DNA from: Paragonimus skrjabini miyazakii
Taxonomy: Eukaryota > Platyhelminthes > Trematoda > Plagiorchiida > Troglotrematidae
NCBI GenBank assembly: GCA_014338405.1
Contig: JTDE01000428.1
Location: forward strand, 2,342-66,341
DNA: 64,000 bases
Direction of reading: 5' to 3'
Shown here: piece by piece, positions 23,995-35,250 of the stretch
Layout: the number at the start of each line of letters is the position of its first letter
How positions within the stretch are numbered: position 1 is the first letter of the stretch
Made by a program: the position numbers and the translations under genes
Notes under the pieces: model-generated
The model's database searches: none
What the model was told of the DNA's origin: nothing
Seen by the model: only the letters and a program-made list of their open reading frames with translations

Positions 23995-24150
23995 CGTCAA
24001 TAGTGCATATCTTTACCAAGGCCTGGACTAGAACTCCAACTACGCTTACATGAAGCAACCTTGTCAACGACTGTACCACTGACCTCACTTTAGACACAAC
24101 AGAATTGTCATGTGCAAACGCACAGTCATATTCGCTTGTGAGTAATGACA
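23995..24150 (-). mobile_element. tRNA-derived SINE, copy 1
   Basis: On the minus strand an A-box-like TGGTACAGTCG (24078-24068) is followed by a B-box-like AGTTCTAGTCC (24035-24025), a spacing suited to an internal RNA polymerase III promoter. The unit matches the copies at 27426 and 49640 along its whole visible length, including the head (gtgagtaatgac on the + strand, 24139-24150) and the tail (rc of ctttaccaaggcc). It cannot encode a tRNA because the stems are not preserved. Confidence 0.6.
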
Positions 24151-26149
24151 TTCATCACTCTATTGCTGTTTGTGAAAACTACATAAACTGGGTCATCCCT
24201 TGTTTTGAGAGAATCCCTAAAACATTTAGATAGCCTACCGAGCCAGTTTCCCAGTTTAACGAATATGAGTCTACGGTAGAACATTGAAACGATGACTCAC
24301 TGAGCTCGTCATGGACACTGCTATACATGGTCCAGACGGATCAGTCCTCTTTTTGCCTCCAAACTCCATCTTTTAGAACCAAAACAACAAGTAACTACTG
24401 ACACTTTAACGTCTCCGTGTTTCGACATACAGGTTAGCGAAATGCTCTCCCATATGTCTGAAACCGAACGTGCTCCGTGGTTTCGAAAAGCGCATTTATT
24501 GCCCTGGTGTAGTCACACATTTGGACTCGTCGTTGACACCGCTGTGAATGAGTACTTCTCTGCCAATGATTATACCTAATCTGGCGGTCAAACTGGAGAT
24601 CGGATCACGCCAAGCTCTAAGGTGGAACAGCGTTCCTTCGGGCTGGATTTCAATGAATATACATTTATGCGTCACCAGCATTAGCACTCCAGTCAAAATC
24701 CACCAATACAGACTAGACGGACTTTATCTGTCATGCCTGCGTACACTGATACAGACCAGAGGGGCACTCATTTGTTAAATACGCACCTACTCGATAGCCA
24801 GTAGTGCAGATGACGTCAAGAATACCCGGTGTGATGATTTCTTAGATCTCCCGAGGCAAACTAAACGCATCTCACGAATTATATGTGTCAAGTTCCGCAT
24901 TTCGATAGAAGATGGCAACGCATCACTTAAAGACTGCTTTGTGTAACCCAACTATGGATGCGAAGTGACCGTATCTCCCGAGGCTACTGGCGACACCACC
25001 CTGTGAATATGAGCGATCACTTTGACTCAGACCATGTCGGGTTTTGTGACCGCTTGGTTAGATGTCATTCGCAATCGGTTTAAAAGTAACCATTGAAAAT
25101 ATAAAGATATGACCGTGCAAGACTGAATAAACCGCACTGACATTTAAGTTAGCCTGGTCACCACGGTGGCGTGGTCCAGACATCAACAGCCGTGCCAATC
25201 AGTAATGGAGAGCTACTTTCCCAAAGCGTACTTGCAGGTACAGCATCTGCGGATTTTTACCGTTTCGTCGGAGATTACCAACAAATCTCGACTAATTTCC
25301 TAGAGACTCAGAATACCGAAGTGACCGCCCCTGAACTGAAACACTAACTTACGAAAAGGCTGCATGAATACCATAGGAATTTCTGGGTCGAACGAGCTAA
25401 AGAGACAGAAAAGGTCGTTTTACCAAGGAATATGCGGGTGTTTTTATCTCTGATTTGTCGTTTTATCGACTTTCGACAAGATTTTAGTAAGACTGTAGAT
25501 GGGAAAGATAACATGAGTTTTCAGCGTATTGCGGTTTTATGGTAGGTAGGCTGAGTGCTTTCGGGTGCAATTCAAATGAATTGAATAAGCCAATTCAGCT
25601 GTAGCCTGTAGAGATAAGGTGTTCAGTCACGACATTTCTGACAGTTTTTCGTCAGAAACGGAAGCTCAAATTATGTAAACATAGTAATGTTCTAGGAAAT
25701 GGCCTTCACTCTCTAGCTCTCTTCAAAAGCATTGATACGGAATGCGAGGGACCTAGGTGGTGTCTTATGCATGGTGTTTATCACCAATCATTTCCATCTT
25801 CACAAAGTGCCAGGGCATCGTGTGATAACCAAAATCTCCACCGCACTGCGGCTTTCGAAGCAAAGAACCAAATACGAGAAAAGGCGGACTCCTGATTTGG
25901 TCGCGGTTACCTCGATCATATCTTCATTTTACCGGAGACAACATTACTGCCTTTCTCGGCCAACTGTTGTCGTAAATTTAGACCTAAATATTTCCTTTGT
26001 CTTTGCTACCCGACCAGTAATCTGAGGCTGCTTTCCTCGTGGGCGTTCTGGTGTAAAGTGTTAGTTTATTGAAGCCGTCGTATCAGTTTAGAGCACAGCG
26101 CGTACTTACGAACAGCCAGCTCGAGTGTTCTTTGACACAAAACGTTCAA
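24151..26149. other. Stretch without recognised gene
   Basis: A minus-strand open frame of 66 codons at 24496-24696 (containing IFIEIQPEGTLFHLRAW) has protein-like composition but no clear splice sites or known family. Nothing else was recognised. Confidence 0.35.
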
Positions 26150-26880
26150 AATGTGTTTCGGCCCCTCTGCTACTCAGCTGTGGTAGATAATTTCCAACCA
26201 ATCATTAATAAGGTTCCAAGGGCCTCAAGATGGAGCTCATGTCGAACACTAAACCGGCCGATACTGTGTACATGCACATCATTTCGCACAGTTCTTCTAT
26301 AGACGATATGTTGACCATGTTGAATCGGTTTACGATATGATTGCTCTGTGTGCTATCTACTTTACGCCATCTAAGTATACATTGTTGCAAGATTGGGTTG
26401 GCCCTGACTCTGTTGTAGGCAGGCCATTGGAGGTTTTAAATCATTCCACCTACTTGGGTAGTGCCACTTCCATCAGTTTGTAATCTGGCTGACGATGTGT
26501 CTATGAGGATCCAAAAGCACGTAGTGCATTCATGGCATCATGGCGATATCCGATTATAGACCAAAGGGATGGTGTACGATGCTGTGCGCACTTGATTGTT
26601 TTCTACGGGTCGAATACGTAGTCAATTCGAGCGGCAGATACAGCCAGACTCTCCGTATTCAACCAGTGGTGTTTTTGCTACTACACCAATATCGGGTGGA
26701 CCGATTGGGTGAACAACCCAATATTCTGTGGACACATATTTGGAGAATCTCCAAAATTGCGGCCGACAAACGAAGCGACGAAACTGTACAATCTACATTG
26801 GTTGAATCGTTTACTTCGTGTGTTCGATGTTCCGCATCTTTTATGAAAGGTTGATCCTCATGGTACGGTGAGACCAAACC
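26150..26880 (+). mobile_element. Decayed non-LTR retrotransposon RT C-terminal fragment
   Basis: Across several frames the + strand gives the region following the RT catalytic box: LLQDWVGPDSVVGRPLEVL, then STYLGSATS (about 26447-26473), KARSAFM, a degenerate VLLYGSETWPL block (IVFYGSNT), ARLSVFNQWCF, and the final LYNLHWLNRLLRV (about 26788-26826) that stands for LHRLRWLGHVLRM. Block order is intact but stops and frameshifts interrupt every block. It belongs to the same broad family type as the element at 55490-58690 but is a separate, older insertion. Confidence 0.75.
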
Positions 26881-27299
26881 CTAGGTCCTCGGAGAAACAC
26901 CCTTCAGTCGGATAGAGTTGAAATTTGGGTATTTGGGTTTGAACGCCCAAACCCCACGCACTGATGAGATTACCTTATTTTTCGATGATATCTTTGCGAC
27001 CTAAATAACAGGGTTGATGAACAAAAGGATACTCAAACCCCCAATCCGAGCCACCAGCATCACCACTATTTCTAACAATCAGGAGCTGGAAATGATGACT
27101 GGGAGTACGACAACCTGTTGAAACGTATACTGCGGACTGACATCTTCCCTAGAATGAAAAGAGGCCACTGTCATGCCTATACTTAATATAGGCGATCGAC
27201 ACTTTCCATGGCATCTTTTGCAAGACAATGAAATGTTCTTTAAATCATTCCATCCATAGGTATTTCATTTTAACCTTTTCATATCTGATGAGTAGTAGG
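26881..27299. other. Stretch without recognised gene
   Basis: May contain the decayed 3' end of the preceding non-LTR fragment. No motif recognised. Confidence 0.35.
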
Positions 27300-27425
27300 G
27301 GATTTTGATTTTCATATAGATTGAACATCACCCACAATTGATTGCAGCTGTCGCATTCCCATAGACTTTCCAGCCGGCCCCTTTCGAAAAGAAGCACTAT
27401 ACTCGAGTTTCGCTCTCATTAGAGC
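27300..27425. repeat. Interspersed repeat next to a SINE, copy 2
   Basis: Similar to 23880-23994 (see that entry); the shared end is gagtttcg, then agagctcgt, after which the SINE begins. Confidence 0.5.
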
Positions 27426-27511
27426 TCGTGGATGAGCGTTCTCATAGGATAATTCGGTCGTGCCTAACGTGAGGTCAGTGGCGCAGTGGTAAACACGGTT
27501 GCCTCATGAAC
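27426..27511 (+). mobile_element. tRNA-derived SINE, copy 2, cut by gap
   Basis: The head (ggatgagcgttctcatag, ggtcgtgcctaacgtgagg) matches the copy at 49655-49704. The A-box TGGCGCAGTGG at 27479-27489 fits the RNA polymerase III consensus exactly. The sequence stops at the gap before the B-box. Confidence 0.65.
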
Positions 27512-27645
27512 NNNNNNNNNNNNNNNNNNNNNNNNNNNNNNNNNNNNNNNNNNNNNNNNNNNNNNNNNNNNNNNNNNNNNNNNNNNNNNNNNNNNNNNNN
27601 NNNNNNNNNNNNNNNNNNNNNNNNNNNNNNNNNNNNNNNNNNNNN
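27512..27645. other. Assembly gap, 134 N
   Basis: Undetermined bases. The gap interrupts a SINE on its left and joins a non-LTR RT fragment on its right, so repeats probably caused it. Confidence 0.99.
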
Positions 27646-28600
27646 TCATTGATGACTTGACAGAAGCAAAATCCTAGTTGTTACTTTCTTTGGTTTCGCC
27701 AAGGCCTCCAGCTGTGTCGCACGGGACCCTCTTTTGTATAAACTGGAAGGTTATGTCATCCATTCTGCACTGGATAACGTTTCTTCTTGATAGTAGAACT
27801 TTAAATTAAAAACCGGATGGGTATTTCTTCTCCCTCCCCGATATTCACAATAGTTATTCGAAGAACCGTGCTTGTTCCTCTCGTGTTTCTGTCATATATT
27901 AATGACCTCTCCTACCTTCCAGCTTCCCTATTCCTTATGCTAACGATCTGAAAACCTGGAATGTCAGTCATTCCGGAGAATTACAGATTGATCTTGACAA
28001 TATTAAGTGCAGGTTTGATAGCTGAAATCTCCCTCTCACATCGACAACAAATGTGCGCATGTCACTCTGACAGGACTGCGGGAAACTACTGGTGACACAC
28101 AGTGCACAAGATTTAGTAGATATCTTGAAAGTTGATTTGAAAAGAGTGTAGTACTTGGCTGCCCTCTAGTTTATTCTTCTGTCATCACCAGATGACCACC
28201 AAAAGGGGGTTCGGAGCCTTTGATGAGATGAGAGGAAAGCCTTTCCCAGCGTAGGCAGGCGTGCTTTTCGAACACCTCACGAGGTATACTTACTGCCATA
28301 TTGTTTGTGTATGTCAATACTGTTATTCGAAGACGCGCATTTTACCCTTTCGACATAGCTGAAATTTCAACCGCAAGCCGTTTCTATTCGTTGAGTTACC
28401 ATTTTTCGTTGAAGATCGAAATCGAGGCCGGAAGATGTATCATTCTAATTCTGTTTTCCCCTTCCCCATAATCCATCTTCAAGCAACATCAAACGGTGTC
28501 CCTTGTCGTCCGTAGGCTAAGTTTCATCAATCCACTGAACAAAGCTGTCAACCATTTGGAAAGACTTCCCAGGCGTTCACTATATGAAACACATTTGCAT
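27646..28600 (+). mobile_element. Decayed non-LTR reverse transcriptase fragment
   Basis: The + strand begins inside an RT domain. DFAKAS-like and VARDPLLYKLEGY (about 27710-27760) correspond to DFSKAFDxVxHxxLLxKL. LVPLVFLSYINDLSYLP (about 27867-27920) corresponds to SVLGPLLFLLYINDLP. The region after this contains only broken pieces. Stops interrupt all frames. The SYINDLS block places it with the jockey/CR1-like group rather than with the APE-RTE-like element at 55.5 kb, but clade is inference. The left end is lost in the gap. Confidence 0.7.
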
Positions 28601-31474
28601 AGAGATGCACCAGACGGAGAAAACGATAAAGTTGTTCTGCTTCAAAAGACAATTTGTTCTGTCAGAGGTTAGTTGGAGCTGCCCGGTGTGCGGACATCGT
28701 ATCAACGCGGCTTTTCCCCAGGACCAGTTCGGACCGCATAAAAATTCTAACAATGACAAAGGCGAAGTAGAACTGGTGGCTGTTATTACTGCAGTATTTA
28801 TACTGTACACACATAATTGGAGAGTGGAGCGGCGATATTTAACCAAAGCCTGACTCTGCCAACTTCCTTCAGATCATATTGGAAATATTTAAGTAAAGAG
28901 GTACTTTTTGAATGGTGCAAACAATGGAGACAGTAATCTACAAGAATGTGGTGATTTGGGCGTTTGACAAAGTATGTTACTAGAAATCCCGTTACCCATC
29001 ATTGTTGTGAAGTTAGGCGACAGGTAGTTGCAACGCCGTATTTACTATGTAACTAAGCTGGTTTTTTGGGTTGAATGGAATGCACATCAGATTTCTCTGA
29101 TTCACGTATTTTTAAACATCCCTACAGCTGACGACTTCATCGCATTAACCAAGAACACGATGTCTATAATCTATGCTATGTGATCTTTGCACGGAGCAGA
29201 CTGTCTTAAGTTTCCATCGCTGATGGTTCAATACGGGTTAGAGGACAAGTCAAAATAAATGTCACTTTTAAGAGGATGTGATCACCCGCTAACCAGCAAA
29301 CGTCCCAATGTGACCTTTTAAAGGGTTGCTTTCAATCGGCTAGTGTCGCTTGAAAACACCGCATAAATCGGTTCTCTACACAACCGGTTTACATTGATTA
29401 CAATAGTCAGGGTTGTTATTTACAGGATGCTAGTAGCTTGCGATGCTCACTTGCAAACTAAAGCTTCGTGTGGTTGGTACTGTCCACGACTAAACATGAG
29501 GCCTCATCCTTCCCTTGAATTCACACAGCAAAACGGGAAACACCGATGAAGGATACGACTGATACACTGCTGGGATCCCTCTCAACGCTTACTCCTGCTG
29601 GGGATTTTATCCAGGCATACATTACGTCTGTAGGCTCAATGATGGGTTGGATAACGAGATGCTGTTCGTGACACAGTGTTATCTGAGCTCGAATCCTTTG
29701 GATAGGTACGCCTTATGTCATCGTGATGTAAGACACTGTGTGTGGAGGACAAGTGGTCAAGTATCTATACACGCTCACTTGTTGCACAGTGCGACCACGA
29801 TCCAACAGTTTGGTTTTGTGTGGGATGATTCATTTCATGACTGCATGATGGTTTGAACAATCTAGTCTGATCGAACGGTGAGGAAAACTTTAGCGATTGA
29901 TAATTTACTCAAAGCGCATGTAAAATTACGTGCTGCCGGACTGAAGTTTGAACTGGAAAGCTTTCGTGCTAACAGCTTCAGTTCCAAACCACGAGGTCAT
30001 CAAATTTGGAACTGGTGATTAGGTTAGTTGATTTAACATCTCTTCTCCCACTGGTGGGGTTGACACGACGGAACGTATAGCTGTTTGTATTTCGAAAGTC
30101 TAAGTGTTCCACCAGAATTAGATTATTCTGTGATGTGGCGCAAGAAAAGAAGAGTGTGGAAATCCAACCACAGAATCGGTAGAGAAGCTAATACTTTGAA
30201 GTCAATTGCTGCATATGTATAATAGTCATTTCGGTCATATTGCTTAAGAACTTCTTCTGACAGGCTGTAAATCTGTACCCTTAACGAACTAGGTAAGATT
30301 ATGGATATTGGGTTCACGTGATCCGTAAAAATAAAACAGACGCAGTAAGTTCACCTACGGACAAACCACGTTGGCCTTCCGTAATAATCTGCCAAAGTAT
30401 ACCATGAGAAACACTAACTAAACCGCCTCGGGCGTGGGCATTAATAACGACCACCTCGTTCAAAGTGTGCCATTCGCAAAGTAGAACTATATTTCGGAGG
30501 GCTTACTCTAACCGACAGCCGTCAATGTCGGTCAGTTCCTTCATTGGTGGCTCTTGGGAGTCCGATTTCACTTTTGCGTTCCATAAGTTCATCGCCTCAA
30601 TTCAGTCATGAACGCGTCCAGGCTTCCACATCTCAGTGTCAACCTATCAAATCGTTAGCTGGCAGATTCAGTATTTCCACTATAGAGTGGGCTCATAACG
30701 GAAAACCGAGAAGAAGCAGAGGCACTTTGTTTATCGTTAGCAAACGCGCTTACCGTTGAATAGTTGACGAAGGAACCTTATTTGATTCATTGTCCCACAG
30801 TTACACTCTCAGGATATGCTAGATTAAGTACCAATTAACGTATTTTACATACAAAACATTCCAGTGGAAGAGTAGCCTGCGAGAGTGAGAGTAAGCAACA
30901 CCAGTACCGACTGTTCGTCACGTTCCAAAGGGAATGTGTATTTCAGGTAGATAGCACACGTTTTCAGTGATGTAAAACATGAGATTGCTCACGCTTTTTA
31001 AGGTTTTCACGAACTACAATGAAAGGGTGAATATTAACCTAACATGAAATTAAAGTTATTAAAAGCAATAAAATAAAGCAGCTGGTGTGCTTGGACAAAT
31101 ATCTTGCCAAAAATCTCTCCATTTGTTACGTTCTTCACGTGTCGACAACATTCAGCGAATTGCCGCCTCTAATTTTCCGGTTAGTATCTGCAGCGTATTC
31201 GACTGACTGTGAACATTGTTCTCTCCAGTCGTTGATTGACTAATCACGCTTGCTGATCGATTAGTTATTAATTCAGCCTCTCTCATTATTGACAGTCTGT
31301 CTTATTTGGCCGTCTATTGATTTTTGAGTATTCGATCATGTTCCACAAGTGCAACTGGAGCTGATCGACTAGTGATCGCCAGAAAAAATCGACGTTTAGC
31401 ATTTTATCAGGTCCCGTTAACCACAAGTTTACGTTAGTAGTTGAAGAGAACTGCCGAAGTGCTACATGAACCCA
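28601..31474. other. Stretch without recognised gene
   Basis: Frames of 88-89 codons overlap on both strands at 28580-28853, and others occur at 29647-29856 (+) and 30544-30759 (+). None has recognisable motifs or good splice sites. Confidence 0.35.
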
Positions 31475-31952
31475 TTAGTACGGTTCCAATTCATACGGAG
31501 AAAATACCACTCCATCTGAACACGTTTGCTGGAAGGAACCTTCTGTGACTTTTGCCGATCGTGCCCGTTTGCTTCCTCTTATAGGCTTACTTGCTCTTGT
31601 ATAGAATCTACGCCTTGAAGCGTGTTTATCAGTTAGTACTAATTGATACGCAAGAACCATCAGTTGCCGTTCGTTCTTAGATGACAGAAAATAATGTGCA
31701 GCCGCTCAATAATTCTGCCGTGCCAAGTGTGATCTCATTGACCTCGCAATAAACATATAAACATAGCACTCTTTTAATCTCATCGTAACGCACTGCAGTG
31801 TTCAAACATTTCACTTGAGACTTAAATGCACCACGAAAACAAACCGGTCCCAAACGATCGAACAGAGATACATTCCGAACGATAGTACGCGTAAATGTCA
31901 CCGTTACTCCTAATTGTACACAATGAAACCATGTTCTTAATGCGCACTGCAT
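31475..31952 (-). CDS. Candidate coding segment, unknown protein
   Basis: Two minus-strand frames lie end to end. The upstream one (31952 to 31677, 91 codons) ends just before the downstream one, which runs from about 31681 through KNERQLMVLAYQLVLTDK, ASRRRFYTRASKPIRGSKR and VVFSPYELEPY to a stop at 31475. Between them sits an acceptor-like tract (ttattttctgtcatctaag). The lower frame has protein-like composition with a basic middle and could be a terminal exon; gtaagc inside it could also act as a donor. No family is recognised and chance remains possible. Confidence 0.25.
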
Positions 31953-34699
31953 TTTGAATCAACAAGTTTAGTGCTTGGACGCAAAACCAGTCACTGGCCC
32001 ACTACACTTTACATTCTACTCAGTTTCTTCCGAATACAGTCCAAAGCAAAACGTTTTTATACTTAAAATCCAAATTTCTAAAATACTTGCTTCATAAGAA
32101 TTTGAAAAATATTCTAACGGAATTCATCAAAAATGGACATGATAAACCTAAAGGCATACTTTGTGTATGTAGAATTTTACAACTTGTGTAAGTTATGAAC
32201 ATTTAGTGTTGGTACTGAAACCACACTTGCTAAGAAAAGCATACTACATACAAAGCTTGAGTGGTAATCATGAGAATACTAGTCAACAAGCAGAATGGCA
32301 GTGTTGGAAAAAATACTATACGTCCAGATCAGCTAATAGGATTTCAGGTCTTACGTCGAACGGATGTATACAGAGTCCCTGACAATCTACACAGACCCTA
32401 CCAGTGCCAATCGTAATGATGGTGTCAACTTATTGCCCGTTTGGATATGTAGTGATCAACGATCGTGTAGCTTCTCTAAAGATCCCAGCCGAAACCGTGT
32501 TTTCCCACTTGTCTGTTCTGTACGCATGATTCTGTGTACGCCTGCAATAGGAGGCCTGATATGAACTCAGTGCCACTTTCTTTAGCCGTGCAACTAATTG
32601 CACGCAGCGAATGCTGGTCCCTTTCTTAACGGCTCATCTACTGTTCCATTCTTCAAGGTTGCTTAAATCGAATCTTTTCGAGCGTTGTTTAGCGCACTCG
32701 AAGGTTCTACGTACTTTTCGCTTGACGCGTTTTTGAATGCTGCCGACTGGACTGTAGCCCATCTCGCGATTCTTTCCTTTCTCTTCTTGGTTGCTGCCGT
32801 TGGTCCAAGAATAGGCTAGATCTAACTATTTATCATATTTCCAAACATTACTGGAAATATATGGTTTGTTTCCAAAACCTACTGCGTTGTTTAGCTCGAT
32901 GCCTGTTGGGACTATGTTTCGGTTGCTCTTCAAGAAAGGCGTTTTGAATTGCTAGTGGACGAGGGCCTAGCGCGTACACACTTGTCCACTACCGATAGGT
33001 TTAACCACGCACCTGAATAAAAATCATTGCACAATACGGAATGAACCTGATGGAAGCGGCATGTGTCATATTAAGCACACTAACCATGACAATGCCACGG
33101 GCGATCTCATAAACACAAGCGTGCACAGAGGACTGCCTGGACTTGATTAGTTGACAAGCGGTCAACCAAAGTCACATGATTGAATTTGTTCTTTACTAGC
33201 CTGCCCTATTAATGAAGTCATTTGAATGGAAACTTCCCTTCACACCGACCATCTTTGGTATTCGAAATATCCGAAGTTAAAAAATTGTCATTTTTCTCAA
33301 TACGCCTGTGTTACTGACCTTTTGGTTCATTTGAAGTTGCAGTCACAACTAACAAGCGATTTGCGTCACAAACGAATGTCTGCGTTGCAATGCACCTAAC
33401 CAATTGTTCAAGTACATGTTCTTTTAAGCACTGGAGAGTTGGCCGTCCATAGCGGTGTTGTACACTCAGCCGGTTAACTTGGCTTCCACGTAATATACTA
33501 ACCCAAAGGCAGGTGTAATGACGTATACAGAATGGATAGATGTTTGTGTCGGAGTATGGCTATGCACAATCATTAAGTGGTACTCAACTGCAGTATCAAG
33601 AAACGGGCTGTTGACTGTAACTAGCTCGAAGAACCCGGATTCATCGATCATAAAACGCACCTTAGCAGTCGGTCAACTGGTTGACCCGATCAAATCGTTC
33701 AAGATATTGTCATGCATTCTTAACCCGAAGCTGTTAGCAATTAAAGAAGTAATGCTAACGAGGCAATATCAACTAGTTTTTTTTGCGCACAGAAAGCGCT
33801 GACGCATTCAATCTCCTAGGCATGGAAATTATTGCAACATTATTGAGTGATTCCCTCACTTGTCCTTGCAGTATGTATAAAATTTGCTGGTTTCATGTTA
33901 GCCAATGAGGACAGTGAATCGAATTCTCTAACATTTTGAGACACATATACCCACAGAGTGGACAAGGGGAAGACAATACTTTAGCTTCAATAAGTAACAC
34001 CCGAGGGCAGGATAAAGCTGTAGGGCATAACTGATCCGATATTTCCTTGCTTCTGGCTTAGCCACTACCGGGTACGTTGCAACTGCTAAAATAAGAGAAG
34101 ATCCTGATATTATAATAAATGCAGTTGAGTATATGGCATATGGCTGTACCACTTCAGAGCTAAGAAACTACTTTTCATTACTCTCTAAAGAGCACCACCT
34201 TAAGTAGAAAGTCAATGAAGATGTACCTTATCTAGTAGAGATAAACACATGCCCCTTATACCGCTATATAACAGAATCGGCCTTGTGTTGATACTATACC
34301 CGATTTGAAAGTTTAGGAAGAATAGATATTAATTCTTTTTCAGTGAGTGGTCATACAGTGTGCAAGGCTCTTCCTTGGTTATTTGGTGTCACAATGAACA
34401 GTGGAAAGATTACATCCAACATCACTTTTCTTCAGCTCTTTATTGAGTTACGCCGTAGTTTAATGACAAGACAGTCACAGACCTACAGTCGGCACGACCT
34501 CAGATGGGTCAGGACTGACCGATAACCTTAGATTAAAAACTTAAATTTGGCAGCTGACAGTCACATTTGCCGTTAATCCTTGTAACAGAAGAGCTTAGGA
34601 CTGCCATATTTCTGAACGTAGTGCAATAATACACAGAAATATGCTAAGAAAAAGCAACCGTTTTTCCTGGAATTGTTTGCGGGATCTTGAACACATATC
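31953..34699. other. Stretch without recognised gene
   Basis: AT-rich, with short frames on both strands (for example 33518-33802 +). Nothing recognised. Confidence 0.35.
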
Positions 34700-35250
34700 A
34701 GAACCCCTGAAGACTGCTGGCTCGCCATGTACTAAGGATACCAGCTAGTCACGAGACACTAGTTGCCGACACTGCGGCCGACTGGGGTAAGGCGCGAGAT
34801 GGACAGATGACCTGGCATAGATAAATTAAATCTTTCACCAAGGAGTTGGCTATGTAGGCCGGGTTTATCTCTCAGGCTGGGAACCTCGCAACTCACAAAG
34901 TCGGGAGCCGGATACTTAAGGTGAGATGGCAGCTAATCGAGGTTGGTCGCATGAATGCAGTTTGGCTAAGTTTCTTGTGAAGCAAGTGAACTTAGTCGTG
35001 CAGGGTAGTGAAAGCTGTAGGGAGGTTATTTTGCCAATGGACGCCTTGCTTTCACTTGACTCGGTTTTTTGTTAGTGAAATGTAGGCACTTTGATGTTCG
35101 GTATTTCAGTTTAGACAGTATTTTTGTGTTAAGGTCCCCTCCTCCTTCTGTCTTTTCTTGATCAGAGGTTGTTTTTCTTCATGGTTGTACGACAACCAAG
35201 CATAAGAGCGAACTATTGATGTATTTCTGTTTCTGTTAACGATGGTGACT
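34700..35250 (+). mobile_element. 3' end of non-LTR element (same family as 55.5 kb)
   Basis: This segment is clearly similar along its length to 58130-58680, the end of the large non-LTR element. Shared stretches include gataccagctagtca, gcgag/gcgaa-atggacagatga, tttcaccaaggag and the 3' UTR part with aaggtcccct and ttcttgat/ttcttaat. In the coding part it corresponds to the C-terminal WRxxIxxFTKELAxVxRVxxPGxGP region. Only the terminal 550 bases are present, the usual result of 5' truncation during target-primed reverse transcription. Confidence 0.85.

Noticed and set aside
24496..24696. Minus-strand 66-codon frame containing IQPEGTLFHLRAW
   Set aside because: Protein-like in feel but without start context, splice sites or a recognised family; left as an unexplained frame.
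28580..28853. Overlapping open frames of 88-89 codons on both strands
   Set aside because: Open on both strands with no family resemblance to either; probably chance within decayed repeat sequence.
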